A stretch of 64,000 bases of DNA from NCBI GenBank assembly GCA_020726505.1, contig JAHLEZ010000011.1:1054001-1118000 (forward strand), written 5' to 3'. The notes below the pieces were generated by a model. That model had not been told where the DNA came from. It did not search any database and was given only the letters and a program-made list of their open reading frames with translations. The translations under genes and the position numbers were made by a program. The DNA is from Leptodontidium sp. MPI-SDFR-AT-0119. Lineage: Eukaryota > Ascomycota > Leotiomycetes > Helotiales > Leptodontidiaceae. Of this stretch, positions 12,704-24,046 are shown piece by piece; the first letter of the stretch is position 1, and every line of letters begins with the position of its first letter.

Positions 12704-14593
12704 GTCTGCTGGCTGGTGGACGGGGGGGCGACGCGCTGATGCTGCTGGTCGCGAAAATGGAATGATTTTTCGGTCAAGTTGAGAACGAAGGCTCGGAGGG
12801 CTCGGTGTACTTTAATAGCGAGCTCTGTGGGGGAAAGGAGAACTGGAGAAGAGGCCAGCCAGGGAGGGAGAGGGCGGGCGGAGGAGGATCCTCGGCTTGT
12901 TTGGTGTGTGTGGGCTTGGGCTTGGGCTTTGGCGTGGAGAAGGAGAAGGAGAAGGAGATGGAGATGGATTGGGATTCAGGCAGAGTTCTCCAGGCCGAGG
13001 CCAGTCCGGTGCAGGGCAGGCTCGTCAGCCATGCAATGCAGCACAGGGATGTGGAGGGTTGCGATTATGGTGTGCAGGACTGTAAATTAATTACAGTGAG
13101 GAACAGTACCGTGGTATTCCCAGTAAAAGGATTCAGAAGGCGGCCGACATGAGATGAGAGAGAGAGAGAGAGAGAGCTTTATGGGTTAGAGGCATGGACC
13201 TCGCCAATAAGGAGAGAGGAGTAAACTTCTTGCCCCTTCGGATTAAGAGATACTTCAAAGTATACTTTCGTACTTTGCGTAAGTACTCGAAGTAAAAATC
13301 TAAAATGGCCAGCGCCGCGTGCCCAGAGCCACCGGAGGCCATGTGATGGGATCGATCGTCAGCGAAACGGCAGTGCGCGTTTGCGGGGAGTGGAGTGGAC
13401 GTGGAGAGAGAGCACTCAGTGGACTGGGAGGCGAGCGAGTGGGTTCGTATTACATGGGGAGGGTAGGTGGATGGGATGGGAAGTTTCGGATGGAAGCGAT
13501 TAATAGGATGAAATGAAATGAAATGGCAAGGATGGGATGGGAACTGAACTCTACGAGAAATGAGATGCAGTATTGCATTGCATTCTCGAAAACCGGCATC
13601 GTGGGCATGGGCATGGACACGGACAGACAGGCACATGGACACCGACGCAGTGTGACTTTGTGACTGATGGAAATATACCGACCGACTAAATCTCCGTGAT
13701 AGACTCGTACGATTGTTACCGGAGTTGATGCACGTGAAATTATGGTTATAAACTGGAATGGAAGGAAGTTAAGCTTGTCCTACCTAGACACCCTGGCTGC
13801 AGTAAGTAAGTAATTGTTTAAGGTTTAAACAAGTAGGGACTTGAAAATTGAACTGTAGGTAGGGGGAGAGAAACATAGTAAGTGGCTGCTGGATAACTGG
13901 ATTTTGTCTAGATTTATTCAAGCAACAAGAATGGAATGTCTAGATTCGACACAGCAAGGACAGAGAGGCTTCAAGATTGCCCGAATTACCTAGACTGCAA
14001 TTCTCAGCAGGAAATGTAACAGTAGACTCAATACCCGAGAGGCCTTCTGATGGCTCTTCAATAAAAATATATCCTGTCATTTTACTGTTGGTAGGTAGTT
14101 CTCAAGGCCAAGGCCAGACAGAGGTTGCGGTATCCCCTACCTTCCACCTCGCCTTCACTCTTCGTCTTTGTCGTCCTCTTCCTCCTCCTCTTCCAATCAT
14201 CCCAACAACACATGCAAAAGTCCTCCTGCCCACGAAAACAATTCTCGCCTTCGAGCAAGCATGACGGAAATAGTGAGGCACAAGCTCCCTCAATCGATTC
14301 ATGGCCTGGCCAACGCTTCTTTAGTGGACCGCCATCGATCAGCATAAGACCACATTTTGCTCGGCATACGGTGCAGCTGCTCCCGAATCAACCCCACCAC
14401 AGCTTTCTCCCTCCTTGACTCGCCCTTGTCGCATCACTTGCCAATGTATCCTGTCCGCCCGTAATTCCGCGAACTCTCTCATATATACATACATACCTTC
14501 CATATCTCCTACATACCTGGACTGATAGACAGGGCTTTTGCACTTATCCATCTTCCACATCCTCATCACATCTTTGCTTTGGCATCTACCACC
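12704..14593. other. Divergent intergenic region between regulator and dehydratase
   Basis: About 1.9 kb shared upstream region. It includes a GAGAAG/GAGATG repeat (about 12935-12966), an AG dinucleotide run (about 13151-13176) and short GAAAT repeats near 13510. Overlapping ORFs on both strands lack motifs. I did not identify a defensible operator. Confidence 0.6.
13151..13176. repeat. (GA)n microsatellite
   Basis: About ten GA dinucleotides in the shared upstream region of the regulator and lraC. Confidence 0.85.
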
Positions 14594-16062
14594 ATGGCAG
14601 CAACAGCAGCAAGAAGTTTCCCCACCATCAAGGCCATCCGCTCCTATGTCGTGGATGGCGTTGGATCCGGAGGAGACTACCACAATGTAGAAGGAGGACA
14701 CTGGTAAGTCAATCACTCCATCCCAGCACGCGGAGGAATTCTCTAACTCCAGAACAGGCTGATTGACACTTCCATATCGACGCCCATGTCCCGATGGGAG
14801 AAATACCGAGCTTCAAGAACGAGTTGGGGCATCAATGTCTTGGGTTCCTTCTGCGTGGAAATTGAGGGGTCGGACGGCACAGTCGGATTCGCAACTGGAT
14901 TTGGAGGTAAGAAATATTCCAGCAATGACTTGCTCCAGCAAAGACTTGGATGATCGGAGACTGACATACCTCACTTGAAGGTCCCCCAGCATGCTGGCTT
15001 GTCCACCAACACTTCGAGCGCTTCCTGATCGGTGCCGACCCACGAGATACCAACCATCTCTTTGAACAGATGTACCGAGGTTCCATGTTCTATGGCCGAA
15101 AAGGACTTCCAGTGGCAGTCATCTCAGTCATTGATCTGGCGCTGTGGGACTTGCAAGGAAAGATCAGGAACGAGCCGGTATACAAACTCATTGGAGGAGC
15201 CACAAGAGAAAGACTGGATTTCTACTGCACAGGACCAGAACCAACAGCTGCCAAGGCCATGGGATTCTGGGGTGCCAAGGTTCCTTTGCCATATTGTCCA
15301 GAGGAGGGCCACAAGGGATTAAAGAAGAATGTCGAGTTCTTGCGAAAGCACAGAGAGAGCGTCGGTCCAGATTTCCCAATCATGGTCGATTGCTACATGA
15401 GTTTGAACGTCCCATATACCATCGAGCTTGCCACAGCTTGTCTCGACCTGAACATCAACTGGTGGGAAGAGTGTCTGTCGCCCGATGACACAGACGGATT
15501 TGCACAGATCAAGCGCGCCCACCCTCAGCTCAAGTTCACCACCGGAGAACACGAGTACTCGAGATATGGGTTCCGCAAACTGATTGAGGGCCGAAATCTC
15601 GACATCATCCAACCAGATGTCATGTGGCTTGGTGGCTTGACGGAGCTCCTCAAGGTGTCTGCCATGGCCTCCGCATACGATATCCCCGTTGTTCCCCACG
15701 CCAGTGGACCTTACAGTTACCACTTTGTGGTATCCCAAACGAATTGCCCGTTCCAGGAGTACCTCGCAAACTCGCCTGACGGAAAGAGTGTGTTGCCAGT
15801 TTTTGGAGACTTGTTCTTGGATGAGCCAATCCCATTGAAGGGATTCTTGGATACCACTCAGCTTGACAAGCCTGGTTTTGGATTGACTTTGAATCCAGCG
15901 GCTAGATTGATTCCAGCAAAGTACTTGTTGACCCCAAACCCAGAGAGGCCATTGGGAGCGCCAGCACAAGCGCCAGCGCCAAAGGAGATTGAAGAGAAGG
16001 CTGAAGGAGAGGGACTAGTAAATGGCATTGTGAAGGGGGTACATGACCTAACAACTGCATAG
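14594..16062 (+). CDS. lraC: L-rhamnonate dehydratase (enolase superfamily)
   Basis: Three exons (14594-14703, 14758-14906, 14981-16062) give 446 aa. It should convert L-rhamnonate to 2-keto-3-deoxy-L-rhamnonate, the third step of the fungal non-phosphorylated L-rhamnose pathway (LRA3/LraC). The product matches the mandelate-racemase subgroup: metal ligands Asp223 (MVDCYMS), Glu249 (WWEECLSP) and Glu276 (TTGEHEYSR), and the general acid/base His326 (VVPHASGPYSYH). The VPLPYCPEEGHKGL and QPDVMWLGGL blocks are typical of rhamnonate dehydratases rather than galactonate dehydratases. The C-terminus adds an Ala/Pro/Glu-rich tail after the barrel. The ATG at 14594 follows a CACC context and gives the expected capping domain. 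The enzyme is probably cytosolic. L-rhamnose 1-dehydrogenase lies downstream in the same orientation. Confidence 0.95.
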
Positions 16063-16960
16063 GAAGGTAATTTTGTGTATTCAACTGTTCTGGTATATAG
16101 ATTGGAATGGGTATATGTTTGCATCGATGATGTTGTTGTCGTGTAACGTGTAACTCTCTTTTAGTTCAATGTCGTAGACATTAGAAGCACAACAGACCGT
16201 TGAAAAGCAGCCACATGCCAACCTAGAAAATATTCTCCGATTGACGTCCCACAAGCCCCAAGCCGTCTGACTAGGTACTGTAAAAACCTCCGAAGTCAAT
16301 TGCACAACAGCGCCTTTTCGGCACAAGTCTGAGAATTATCCCAGACAATGCTGTATCTTTCTCACGCACACCAACCATCTTAGCATCGTACGATCAAGCC
16401 ATCCACATGACTTACCTTTGCCACCTGACAACTCCCAGGTCCCAGTATCTAGACTTTCCCGCATCGCATTGCCGAAATAGTACGGAATTGGATTTTTCAA
16501 AGCCGGCCTTTTCAAGTTCCTTCCAACCATCGGCATGGCCGAGGAAAGAAAATGTCTACTGTCTGTCTCTCGGGCACAAATGGCCCAGAAGACCGAATCG
16601 CGGGGTTCTTGGCAGGGAATGGTGGATGTCTCTAGCCCGAATGAACCCCACCAAGCTCTGCCTGTCTCATCTTCGACTTTATCCAAACCCCGCCACGCGC
16701 TCGAGTAAGTACTGTTGAGGACGCGAAGGTAGTGTATCAGTCTTGAATGCATATCTCTTTCTTACTCTCATTCTCACCCCCAGTCTTTAAACTTCGATTG
16801 TAGACAAGTCTACCCAGATTCCAAATTACACAGTTCAGACCGCATAGAGGAACGGACGGGGAACCCCACCAAACACCACCCCCAAACACCACACCTCGAA
16901 TTCCACAGTAAGACTACCACCTCAAAAGCAGAATAAAATCAAAGCAAAGCAAAAGAGAAG
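16063..16960. other. Intergenic region upstream of lraA
   Basis: No supported gene. A 138-aa minus-strand ORF (16336-16752) and a 103-aa plus-strand ORF overlap each other and show no motif. The last 100 bases are C/A-rich, like a fungal 5' leader for the next gene. Confidence 0.6.
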
Positions 16961-17946
16961 ATGGCACACCACCTCCTCCTCTCCAAAACCGCCGCCATAA
17001 CCGGCGGCACCACCGGAATCGGCCGCGCCATCGCCCTCGAGTTCCTCCGCCAGGGCAGCAACGTCGCCATCAACCACCTCAACCTCCCCTCCGACGCCCA
17101 CCACAAGGATTCGCTCCTCGCCGAAGCGGCGGCACTGAAACAGAAAGACGACAAAGCAGGCAAGCTGATCGAGGTCCAGGGCGATGTGAGTAAGCCCGAG
17201 ACGGGCAAGCTGCTCGTCGAGGAGGCTGTCAAGGCGTTTGGGAAGTTGGATGTTTTTGTGAGCAATGCGGGAGTTTGCCAGTTTGCCGAGTTTTTGGAGT
17301 GAGTTTCCCATCCGCTCTTTTGTTCATCTTCCCTCTAGCCGTTGTGGGGTATTCTCCAGTATGGGATGGTAGGTTGGAGAAGAGTGGAATAGAACGGGAG
17401 AATTTGGAGGTCCGCGGATGCGAAGAGACCAACGCTGAGTAGGAGAATCCAGCTAACAATCCTCCTCTTCTTCTTTTTTCCAGCCTCGACCACGACCTCT
17501 TCGCCTCCACAGTCCGCATAAACCTCGACGGAGCCTTCTACTCCTGCCAAGCAGCCGCGCGACAAATGGCACTCCAAAACACAGGCGGCAGCATAATTGC
17601 CATCTCATCGATCTCCGCGCTCGTCGGCGGCGGTCTGCAGACACACTACACGCCCACGAAAGCCGGCGTGCTCTCCCTCATGCAGAGCATGGCTGTAGCG
17701 CTGGGGAAGTACAAGATTAGATGCAATGCTCTGCTGCCGGGCACCATCAAAACGCAGCTGAACGAGGAGGATCTGAATGATGATGAGAAGAGGAGGTATA
17801 TGGAGACGAGGATACCACTTGGGAGGACGGGTGAGCCCAAAGATATGGCTGGCCCGGCGGTTTTCTTGGCTTGTGAGGAGTTGAGTGGATATGTGAATGG
17901 AGCGCAGCTTTTGGTTGATGGGGGGTTGTTTGTTAACTTGCAGTGA
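16961..17946 (+). CDS. lraA: L-rhamnose 1-dehydrogenase (SDR family)
   Basis: Two exons (16961-17298 and 17484-17946) give 266 aa, the usual length for classical short-chain dehydrogenases. The nucleotide-binding motif TGGTTGIG is at residues 14-21 and NAG at 102-104. The catalytic triad is Ser155, Tyr168 and Lys172 (HYTPTKAG). Strings such as GDVSKPETG, SNAGVCQFAEFL, SSISALVGGG, LPGTIKTQLN and LLVDGGLFVNLQ match fungal L-rhamnose 1-dehydrogenases (LRA1/LraA), which oxidise L-rhamnose to the lactone with NAD(P)+. Its place just after L-rhamnonate dehydratase supports this assignment over a generic SDR. The start is the first in-frame ATG before the Rossmann fold. Confidence 0.92.
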
Positions 17947-18260
17947 GCGAGAGAAATAAAATGCAGAAATATTGAACAAATGACAAGTAAAATTGCTCTG
18001 CTTTGGATGGAGAAGAAAAGACAAAAGAGAGCGAGCACTAGCTCTGGAATTTTACTGACAAGTCACAAGGGGTAAAGAGAAATCGGGATAATCGTGAGTT
18101 CAAAGTCTGGCCTGGCCCATACCTCAAATAGGACATTCTTCTAAGATGCTTCCTTGAATGACAACGAAACGCCCTTATGCCACCGCTGCGTCCCAAATAG
18201 CGCCATCAAATCCCAATACCATCCAATGCGCCCAGATCCCCACATGATGACGTTCCAAAC
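17947..18260. other. Short convergent intergenic region
   Basis: About 314 nt between the 3' ends of lraA and the F-box gene. Nothing beyond presumed 3' UTRs. Confidence 0.7.
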
Positions 18261-20363
18261 CTAGAAAATGCTCCCAAACACACTATCAGCAAATCTCGCC
18301 GCGCCTCTAACTCGAGTACCCTGGCTCAAAAGGTTGTGAATGATCTCGATGTCCTTGCCCCGAGCCCACTCCACAGCATCAGCGCTGATACGATCACACT
18401 CATTGATCTTCAGCCACTTGAGACCCATATTGACAAACGCCTTGACAGCCACGCCTGTGATGTGAGTAGCCGAGATATCCAATCTCTTGATGTTAGGATA
18501 CAAGCTAACTATCTCCAAGGCCGGTTTGTCCGAGAGGACCATAGACGCAAGAGAGAGCTCCTCCAGGGTCTCGCAAGGTGGGAATTCGTCCTTGACAAGC
18601 GATTCCCGTGGATTCACCATTCGATCGCCGATTGTGAGACGCTTCAGATTACCGGCTTTGATGGATGCGGCAGTGATAACTTTGAGGGCTTCGCCGTCGA
18701 GAGCGGTGGAGGCGCAAGCGAAAGTCTCGAGTAATGGGAGGAGAGTTGGCCGCTCTTCATCTGGTCTCAGGTTGAGCTGGGGGTTCTCGCTCAAGACGAG
18801 GTGTTTGAGAGTTGGAGGGAATTTTGGGAGGCGGGTGAGTTGGGTGTCTGTGAGATCGAGACGTTCGAGGGCTTTCCAGGGAGTAGCGTCGACGAGGTGT
18901 ACTGTGATGTTCCAGTTGGTTAGGATAACAGAGGTGGCATTGGGTGTATTGTCTCGAAGACCGTCCTATAGAAATTAGTCTGCGTACCCAAAATAAAATG
19001 CAAGAGAAGAAATCGCTCCGATTCCAGAGTCTTTATGACTAGCCTCAAGTTTCAAATGATATCGATTTCCAGATCCTAGTAGAACTTACAAAGTCCAAAC
19101 ATGAGTCAAACCCAGCTCTGAGGTGTATGCTCTTCAGCGATTCAGCCATTGCCCACTTTCCTGGGACAGCAGCAACCTTGTTTCCTCTGATTTGCAAGAA
19201 CTTGATATCAACCAAGGACTTGTGGCATGTTTTTATGACCGATTGGATGGCATATAGTGGGATTTCCGTACCGACAGAAGTGGAAATGGTTCGAAGCGCA
19301 GTGCTGCCGGGCAAGGCCGAGTACAGAGTATCGCCAATGAGGCCATTGCCATGGATATGGATCTCTCGAAGGTTCTTGCATGTCTTGGCGATGAACTTCA
19401 TCTTGTCGGAACCGATGTAGGCTTTCAAAGTGATGACTGCGCGGTCTAAAGTGTACTTCGATCGTCGAAGGTGGATCTTTATCGACTTCAGACTGATCGC
19501 TCTTCTGGCATGTGTCGTGTCGAAGGTAGTCCACAGCTTCGTTGAGGATTCCAAGACACCTTTCCATGCTTTGGATACAGCCAAGCAGATTCTTATTCAA
19601 TCGTCAACACCGCATTCTGTCATCGGCGTTGGTGAAACTTACACTCGATCTCGCATGGGCAGATGTTGACAAACCATGAGAGCTAATTCGAGGGGAAGAC
19701 GCTCAATAAAGTCCTTCGATTTGCCAGGCTTCAATACTTTCCGCAGCTTCTCATGAAATATCACCAGATGCTAAATGATCAGCACAATTCGGGAGCCGAG
19801 TGGCTGGAGACATACCTGACGGTCCTTATCGGTCCCAGAGGAGACTTTGCCCAGGCCTCTAGCATAGATCTGCAGAGCAAGCTTCTCCTTGCCTTGGAGT
19901 TGCAATATCTTGCCAGTACGGAGGTATCCCTTGTGGAAGTTTCAGCAATCGATTCGGGAGATGGAGTCATGGACTATACCTTTGATAATTTTGGCTTCAG
20001 CTCAATCATCGACTTGCCGTCTCGCAGTGCAGACAAATAAAACTCGAGTTTCTCGTAGGTCGCCGCGCGACTGTCCAAAGCAGTGAGTAGCATGTGATCC
20101 GTACTAGAAGCAACAGCCTGAACGGACGATTAGCAGGGAATCCATCATTAGACAACGAGCGGATGAAGTGGGAACGTTAAAGAGAGCAATAACCTCTTCC
20201 CATAGCCACCCAGATCGTCCGGAAAGGCGACATCAGAGATGGCTGTTATCGTACATACCTCGTTGAAAGCTTTGAGAGCTCCTTCGTAGTCTTTCAGCTT
20301 GTATCGAAAACGACCGCGCTCCATGGGGCTCATGCCCTCCTCCATGTCCACCTGTCTCGCCAT
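18261..20363 (-). CDS. TPR/F-box/LRR protein, Dia2/Pof3-like
   Basis: Six exons on the minus strand (20259-20363, 19980-20117, 19816-19929, 19643-19770, 19090-19591, 18261-18965) give 563 aa. The N-terminal 130 residues are TPR-like helices (RYKLKDYEGALKAFNE; YLRTGKILQLQGKEKLALQIYARGL). An F-box follows at about 141-185 (IERLPLELALMVCQHLP, then VICLAVSKAWKGVL), split by an intron. The rest is leucine-rich repeats (LREIHIHGN, LKRLDISATHITG). This TPR-F-box-LRR order is that of budding yeast Dia2 and fission yeast Pof3, substrate receptors of SCF ubiquitin ligases linked to replication and genome stability, and the length is close to Pof3. Orthology is inferred from architecture only. Confidence 0.88.
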
Positions 20364-20833
20364 TCTGAGGTTGATGATGTGTCTTCAATGCTGGTGCAAG
20401 TAGCCTGTCGCGTTGATAGAAATCAGGGCGACGCGATGCGATCAAATCGGCACGTGACTGTGGCGCTAGACCCGAATGGCTGGAGCATTCTACCTAGTTA
20501 TACCTACCTACCTTTAGCTAGAAGAGTTCACTTTTCGAAACTGGTAATGAATTTGTTAGTCACTCCAATTTCTGGAAATTCATTCTCTGTTACGGGCAAG
20601 TCCGGATTCAGCGGTTACAAACCGAAGGTGAAGCAACAACACGCACCTTGGCCGATGATCAACTTAACGACACAACTTTTACGAGTAAGTCATACACATA
20701 CAAGAATTTCACAATCATGAGCATGCTCAGGACTCAGGGCAGAGCTCCGTCCGAACTGGAAATCGCTGTAATTTCAATATTCAAGGTTCACATAAGAACC
20801 CTAACTAACTCACTCACTCAATCACCCACTTAC
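20364..20833. other. Intergenic region
   Basis: About 470 nt between the F-box gene start and the HET gene end, both on the minus strand. It probably holds the promoter of the F-box gene. No gene seen. Confidence 0.6.
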
Positions 20834-22979
20834 TCAAACGAGCACGAATTCCCTTCTCTGATCAACAATGTCCAAAATTTCCTTCGTCGCAAAACTGCCT
20901 TTTGTCCAAAAATATCCAACTCGTTCGTAGATATTGCTACCCGCTGATTTTCCTCGAACCGCAATCCCATGTACCTCTATTTCTCCAAGGTTATTTGTGA
21001 AAGATAGAATTGAACGGAAGGCAATCTCTCTGGCTAGATCATCATCTAGGATGATGATGTCGGGATGGGAGTTCTCGCTGGATTCATCGAGGAGAGTTAA
21101 GTGGTCGAGGAAGACTAGGCTAGCGTGGTGGGTCAGAGGATTATGTTTGATGATAGGATTGATGTGTTTTATATCGAGATGGTCAATTATGTCGAGATGG
21201 TCAATTATGGTTTCGGAATTCTTGATTGATGCCGAGGAAGTGATCTCGTCGATTATTCGATCAACTGATGCCCAGGACCAGGTCGGTATGTCTCTCACCT
21301 GAGGATCTTGGTGTTAGTTGATGCTCGAGTTGGAGGGAGTAAGTTGGATAAGTCAAGGTATTTAGATATGAGTATTGAGTTCATCTGCAACTGGGTGACT
21401 GTGCTGAGAGAGAGATGCACTTACTGGTCTGTGCCCGGGCTCTCCGAGTGGTATCCAGAGCAAGTTGAAAGTCATAGCTTCTTCCCAGAGTCCAGCCACA
21501 AACCTCAACCCCGTATTCATCTCAATAGCATCCCCCAGCCCCAAAATAGCCATCATCTTGTCCTTCTGCTCTGTCAGCTCACGAGCAGAATATAGCCCCA
21601 CCAGCTCATACCACCGACGGTGAATTTCAAGACGCTGGAATGATGTCTCCACTGGCTTCTTGATATGGCTTAACATGTCGAACGCACCACGAAAACCGAG
21701 TAGTGAGGACTCGCTCTGTTCCACTTCTATGTCTTCTGGGGCGAATGAGTAATTAGGATTCAGGTAGGTTACAGAAGTACTACTGTGGTACCTTGTCCTT
21801 ATCCCTGGCGTCCTCTTCCTACTGATTTTCTGGGTAATATACCTTCGGCCCCTCTCTACAGCTGGATGCACAATTTTGCGTGGGCCAAAGTTTTGTGTTC
21901 CATCTTGTTGAACTGTTGCTATCACTTTGTGCTGAACGCCTTCTGCGTGGTACTCCGATGCACGATGTGTGTTACATTCGAAGAGGAGGATGCCATCACA
22001 GAAGTTCAAGACACAGCGTGATAGGATCTTTTCTTGAAACGTCCATGCACGCTTGTTTAGGGCTGCTGGGTCGACTTTTTGGGAGAACAAATAGTCCAGA
22101 GATAAATCTCGATGAACCCAGGATCGAACGACTAGTGAATGTTTGTCATGTTTACGCAATATACAGTCATTGAAAAATAACTCTTTGGGTAATATACAAC
22201 CACCCTCGGAGTTCCTCGACGCTGTGGCTGATATTGTGCATGTTGAATTGGCGTCAGTTGGCCCATCTGAGAAGATTCTCTCTCCCAATCTGACAAGGAG
22301 TCTTGAATGATGCAAAGTGAGTCGATCCAGAGGTATCGTTCTCCGAGCGTACGAGTGATTGAAATTGCATCCCGGAAGTTGCGTGTGAGAGAAGAGAAAT
22401 CGATCTGCCGCTTCATGTCTTCACGATTGCTCTCTAACAGTTTATAATCGATTTTGCCGCCCCAGCAGTGGCTTAGCGCAATATACGGAAGGAGAGGTGA
22501 CGCTGGTAAGTCTGTAGTTTCCACGAGTCGTATCGCATTTGAGGCAGAGGGGGGCTTCTTGACGTCTAGGACGCGGGTGGGTCGGAACGGTGGCCTATCC
22601 ACAGCACAGATAGCATGCTCTTGACATGAGAGTATACACCTCTTTGCGAAAGCAAGAGATTCATTTGAGCCAGTGTCGTTCGCAACTTCGCATGCATGGG
22701 CTAGACCTATGACGACGTCCGTCAACGTTGTCCGAACGATAGGACTTACTACTTACTATTTTCTACCTCGTCGATCGTTAGTGGTGTAGAAGAAAGAATA
22801 CCGACTCCACAAACTTGCATTCGTAACGTATGTACCATATTGATTGACATTTCTTCCCAAACCTTGACAGTGCTCCAATTCTGAGGCACACTCTCCATGG
22901 TCCCATACCCTGGAAGTGAATCATTTGCAAAACCCTCTCCTGAGTTGATACTGATAGAGTGAAGCAGCAAATGACACAA
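20834..22979 (-). pseudogene. HET-domain protein with one-base frameshift
   Basis: Three exons can be traced on the minus strand: about 22979-22757, 22706-21425 and 21298-20834. The HET domain (heterokaryon incompatibility, a fungal non-self recognition domain) is clear: YIALSHCWGG, then LWIDSLCIIQDSLSDWERESSQMGQ (shown split here: LWIDSLCIIQ, DWERESSQMG), then STCTISATASRNSEGGC, and later RAWTFQEKILSRC and PTWSWASVD. Between MGQ and ANSTC the frame moves by one base near 22251-22265 with no possible intron. Adding one base there also restores the phase needed for the later splice, so a single 1-nt loss is the simplest reading. The 5' end lacks a clear ATG: coding reads back through SCHLCHLLLHSI to an upstream stop. 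It may be a decaying gene, a polymorphic null allele or a sequencing error. Confidence 0.8.
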
Positions 22980-23148
22980 ATGACATGACCTAGCCGATAG
23001 TTGGAGTTGGGGAGGTGTGTGATGGAGATGGTTCTCAATAGTTCAGGTGAGAAATGCCCTCGTACCAGTCAATAACGCAGAGCTGTCGATCATAACTTCG
23101 CATACAGAACATAACTTTCCCCTATGGGCTTTACACCCAGGAACACAA
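22980..23148. other. Remnant 5' region of HET gene
   Basis: The HET reading frame continues upstream for about 20 codons, including an SCHLC motif, before a stop near 23045. No start codon or upstream exon was found. Confidence 0.4.
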
Positions 23149-23594
23149 TCAATGTCTAGTGTGTCTCGATATCGTGGAGGGCGAAAAACAACACAGTGTG
23201 AAGCTAGCCAAAAAGGAATCAGACAGCATCTTTTCGATATGTCGTACGTCAGTTGGTCCGAGATATTGTAGCCTTTTGCACAGGTACCAGACAGACACGC
23301 CGAAGAGAAATGGAATTAAGGCTATGAGATTCAAAATGAACCACAACAAATCGGATATCTCTCCGTGGAATTGCAGAAGTCCAACGCAAGTTAAAAAAAA
23401 TTCGCCATGCCAATAGCATTTGTTAGATTAGAATTCCAGCCATCGGGAGTGGGGTGTGCCAGATGGGATATGACTATATAGTCTATCAAACAGATTGGAA
23501 TAATAGGGACGACAAGGTAACTTAGCAACCATGCACGGTTCGAATGGCCACCGCCCGCGAGGTAGTTCTGGATTTCACCGATGATATAGCCCAT
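23149..23594 (-). pseudogene. Small multi-pass membrane protein with poly-T frameshift
   Basis: An ORF begins at a true ATG (23594) with MGYIIGEIQNYLAGGG and a long hydrophobic segment (AWLLSYLVVPIIPICLIDYIV). It stops at a run of eight T on the coding strand (about 23393-23400). One more T would continue the frame as LTCVGLLQFHGEI and LLWFILNLIALIPFLFGVSVWYL to the stop at 23149, about 148 aa in total with three to four membrane segments. I do not recognise the family. The break may be a true homopolymer mutation or a sequencing error. The neighbouring HET gene is also frameshifted. Confidence 0.4.
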
Positions 23595-24046
23595 AATCTC
23601 CGTATTCTATTCGGATTTTAGAGCAGATAGTTCAGTGAGATAATAGGTAGGATACTAAATTCCACATCAACGAAAAAGTAAACTCCAAGATCATGTTGAT
23701 GCAACACGTGGCAGTGCTGATTGGCTCGCTCGAAAGTTTTACGGAATTCGCTAACTTATTAAAGGAAGAAAGGAAAAAAAATAGATTTTCGAGTCGAAAA
23801 TTATTAAAAATTGAAATGATATAAGTCGCAGAAACTTTAACCAAAGGCTCCGCATTTTTGCTCACCGACGGCATAGCCCTTGTTCAGACACACTTCTAGG
23901 AATTGAGGTGTTTGAGAATGGGCTTATTCACGGTCACTAAGAAGGTCCAGAGGCTTTGATTAATTCAATTATCAAACGGAATTCATCATCATCTCATCGT
24001 AGACGTCCAACATCCCCAGAACTAACATAGGCGTCTGTCATCACAG
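23595..24046. other. AT-rich intergenic region
   Basis: About 450 AT-rich nt. A minus-strand 80-aa ORF (23632-23874) starts with a coding-like MPSVSKNAEPL but continues as low-complexity Phe/Asn/Leu sequence; not supported as a gene. Confidence 0.5.

Noticed and set aside
16336..16752. 138-aa minus-strand ORF between the two rhamnose genes
   Set aside because: No motif, overlapped by an opposite-strand ORF, and it lies where the lraA promoter should be. It is not the missing lactonase or aldolase.
21362..22315. Treating the 3' HET fragment as a separate gene
   Set aside because: It begins in the middle of the conserved HET motif and matches the upstream fragment after one base is added; two genes are less likely than one broken gene.
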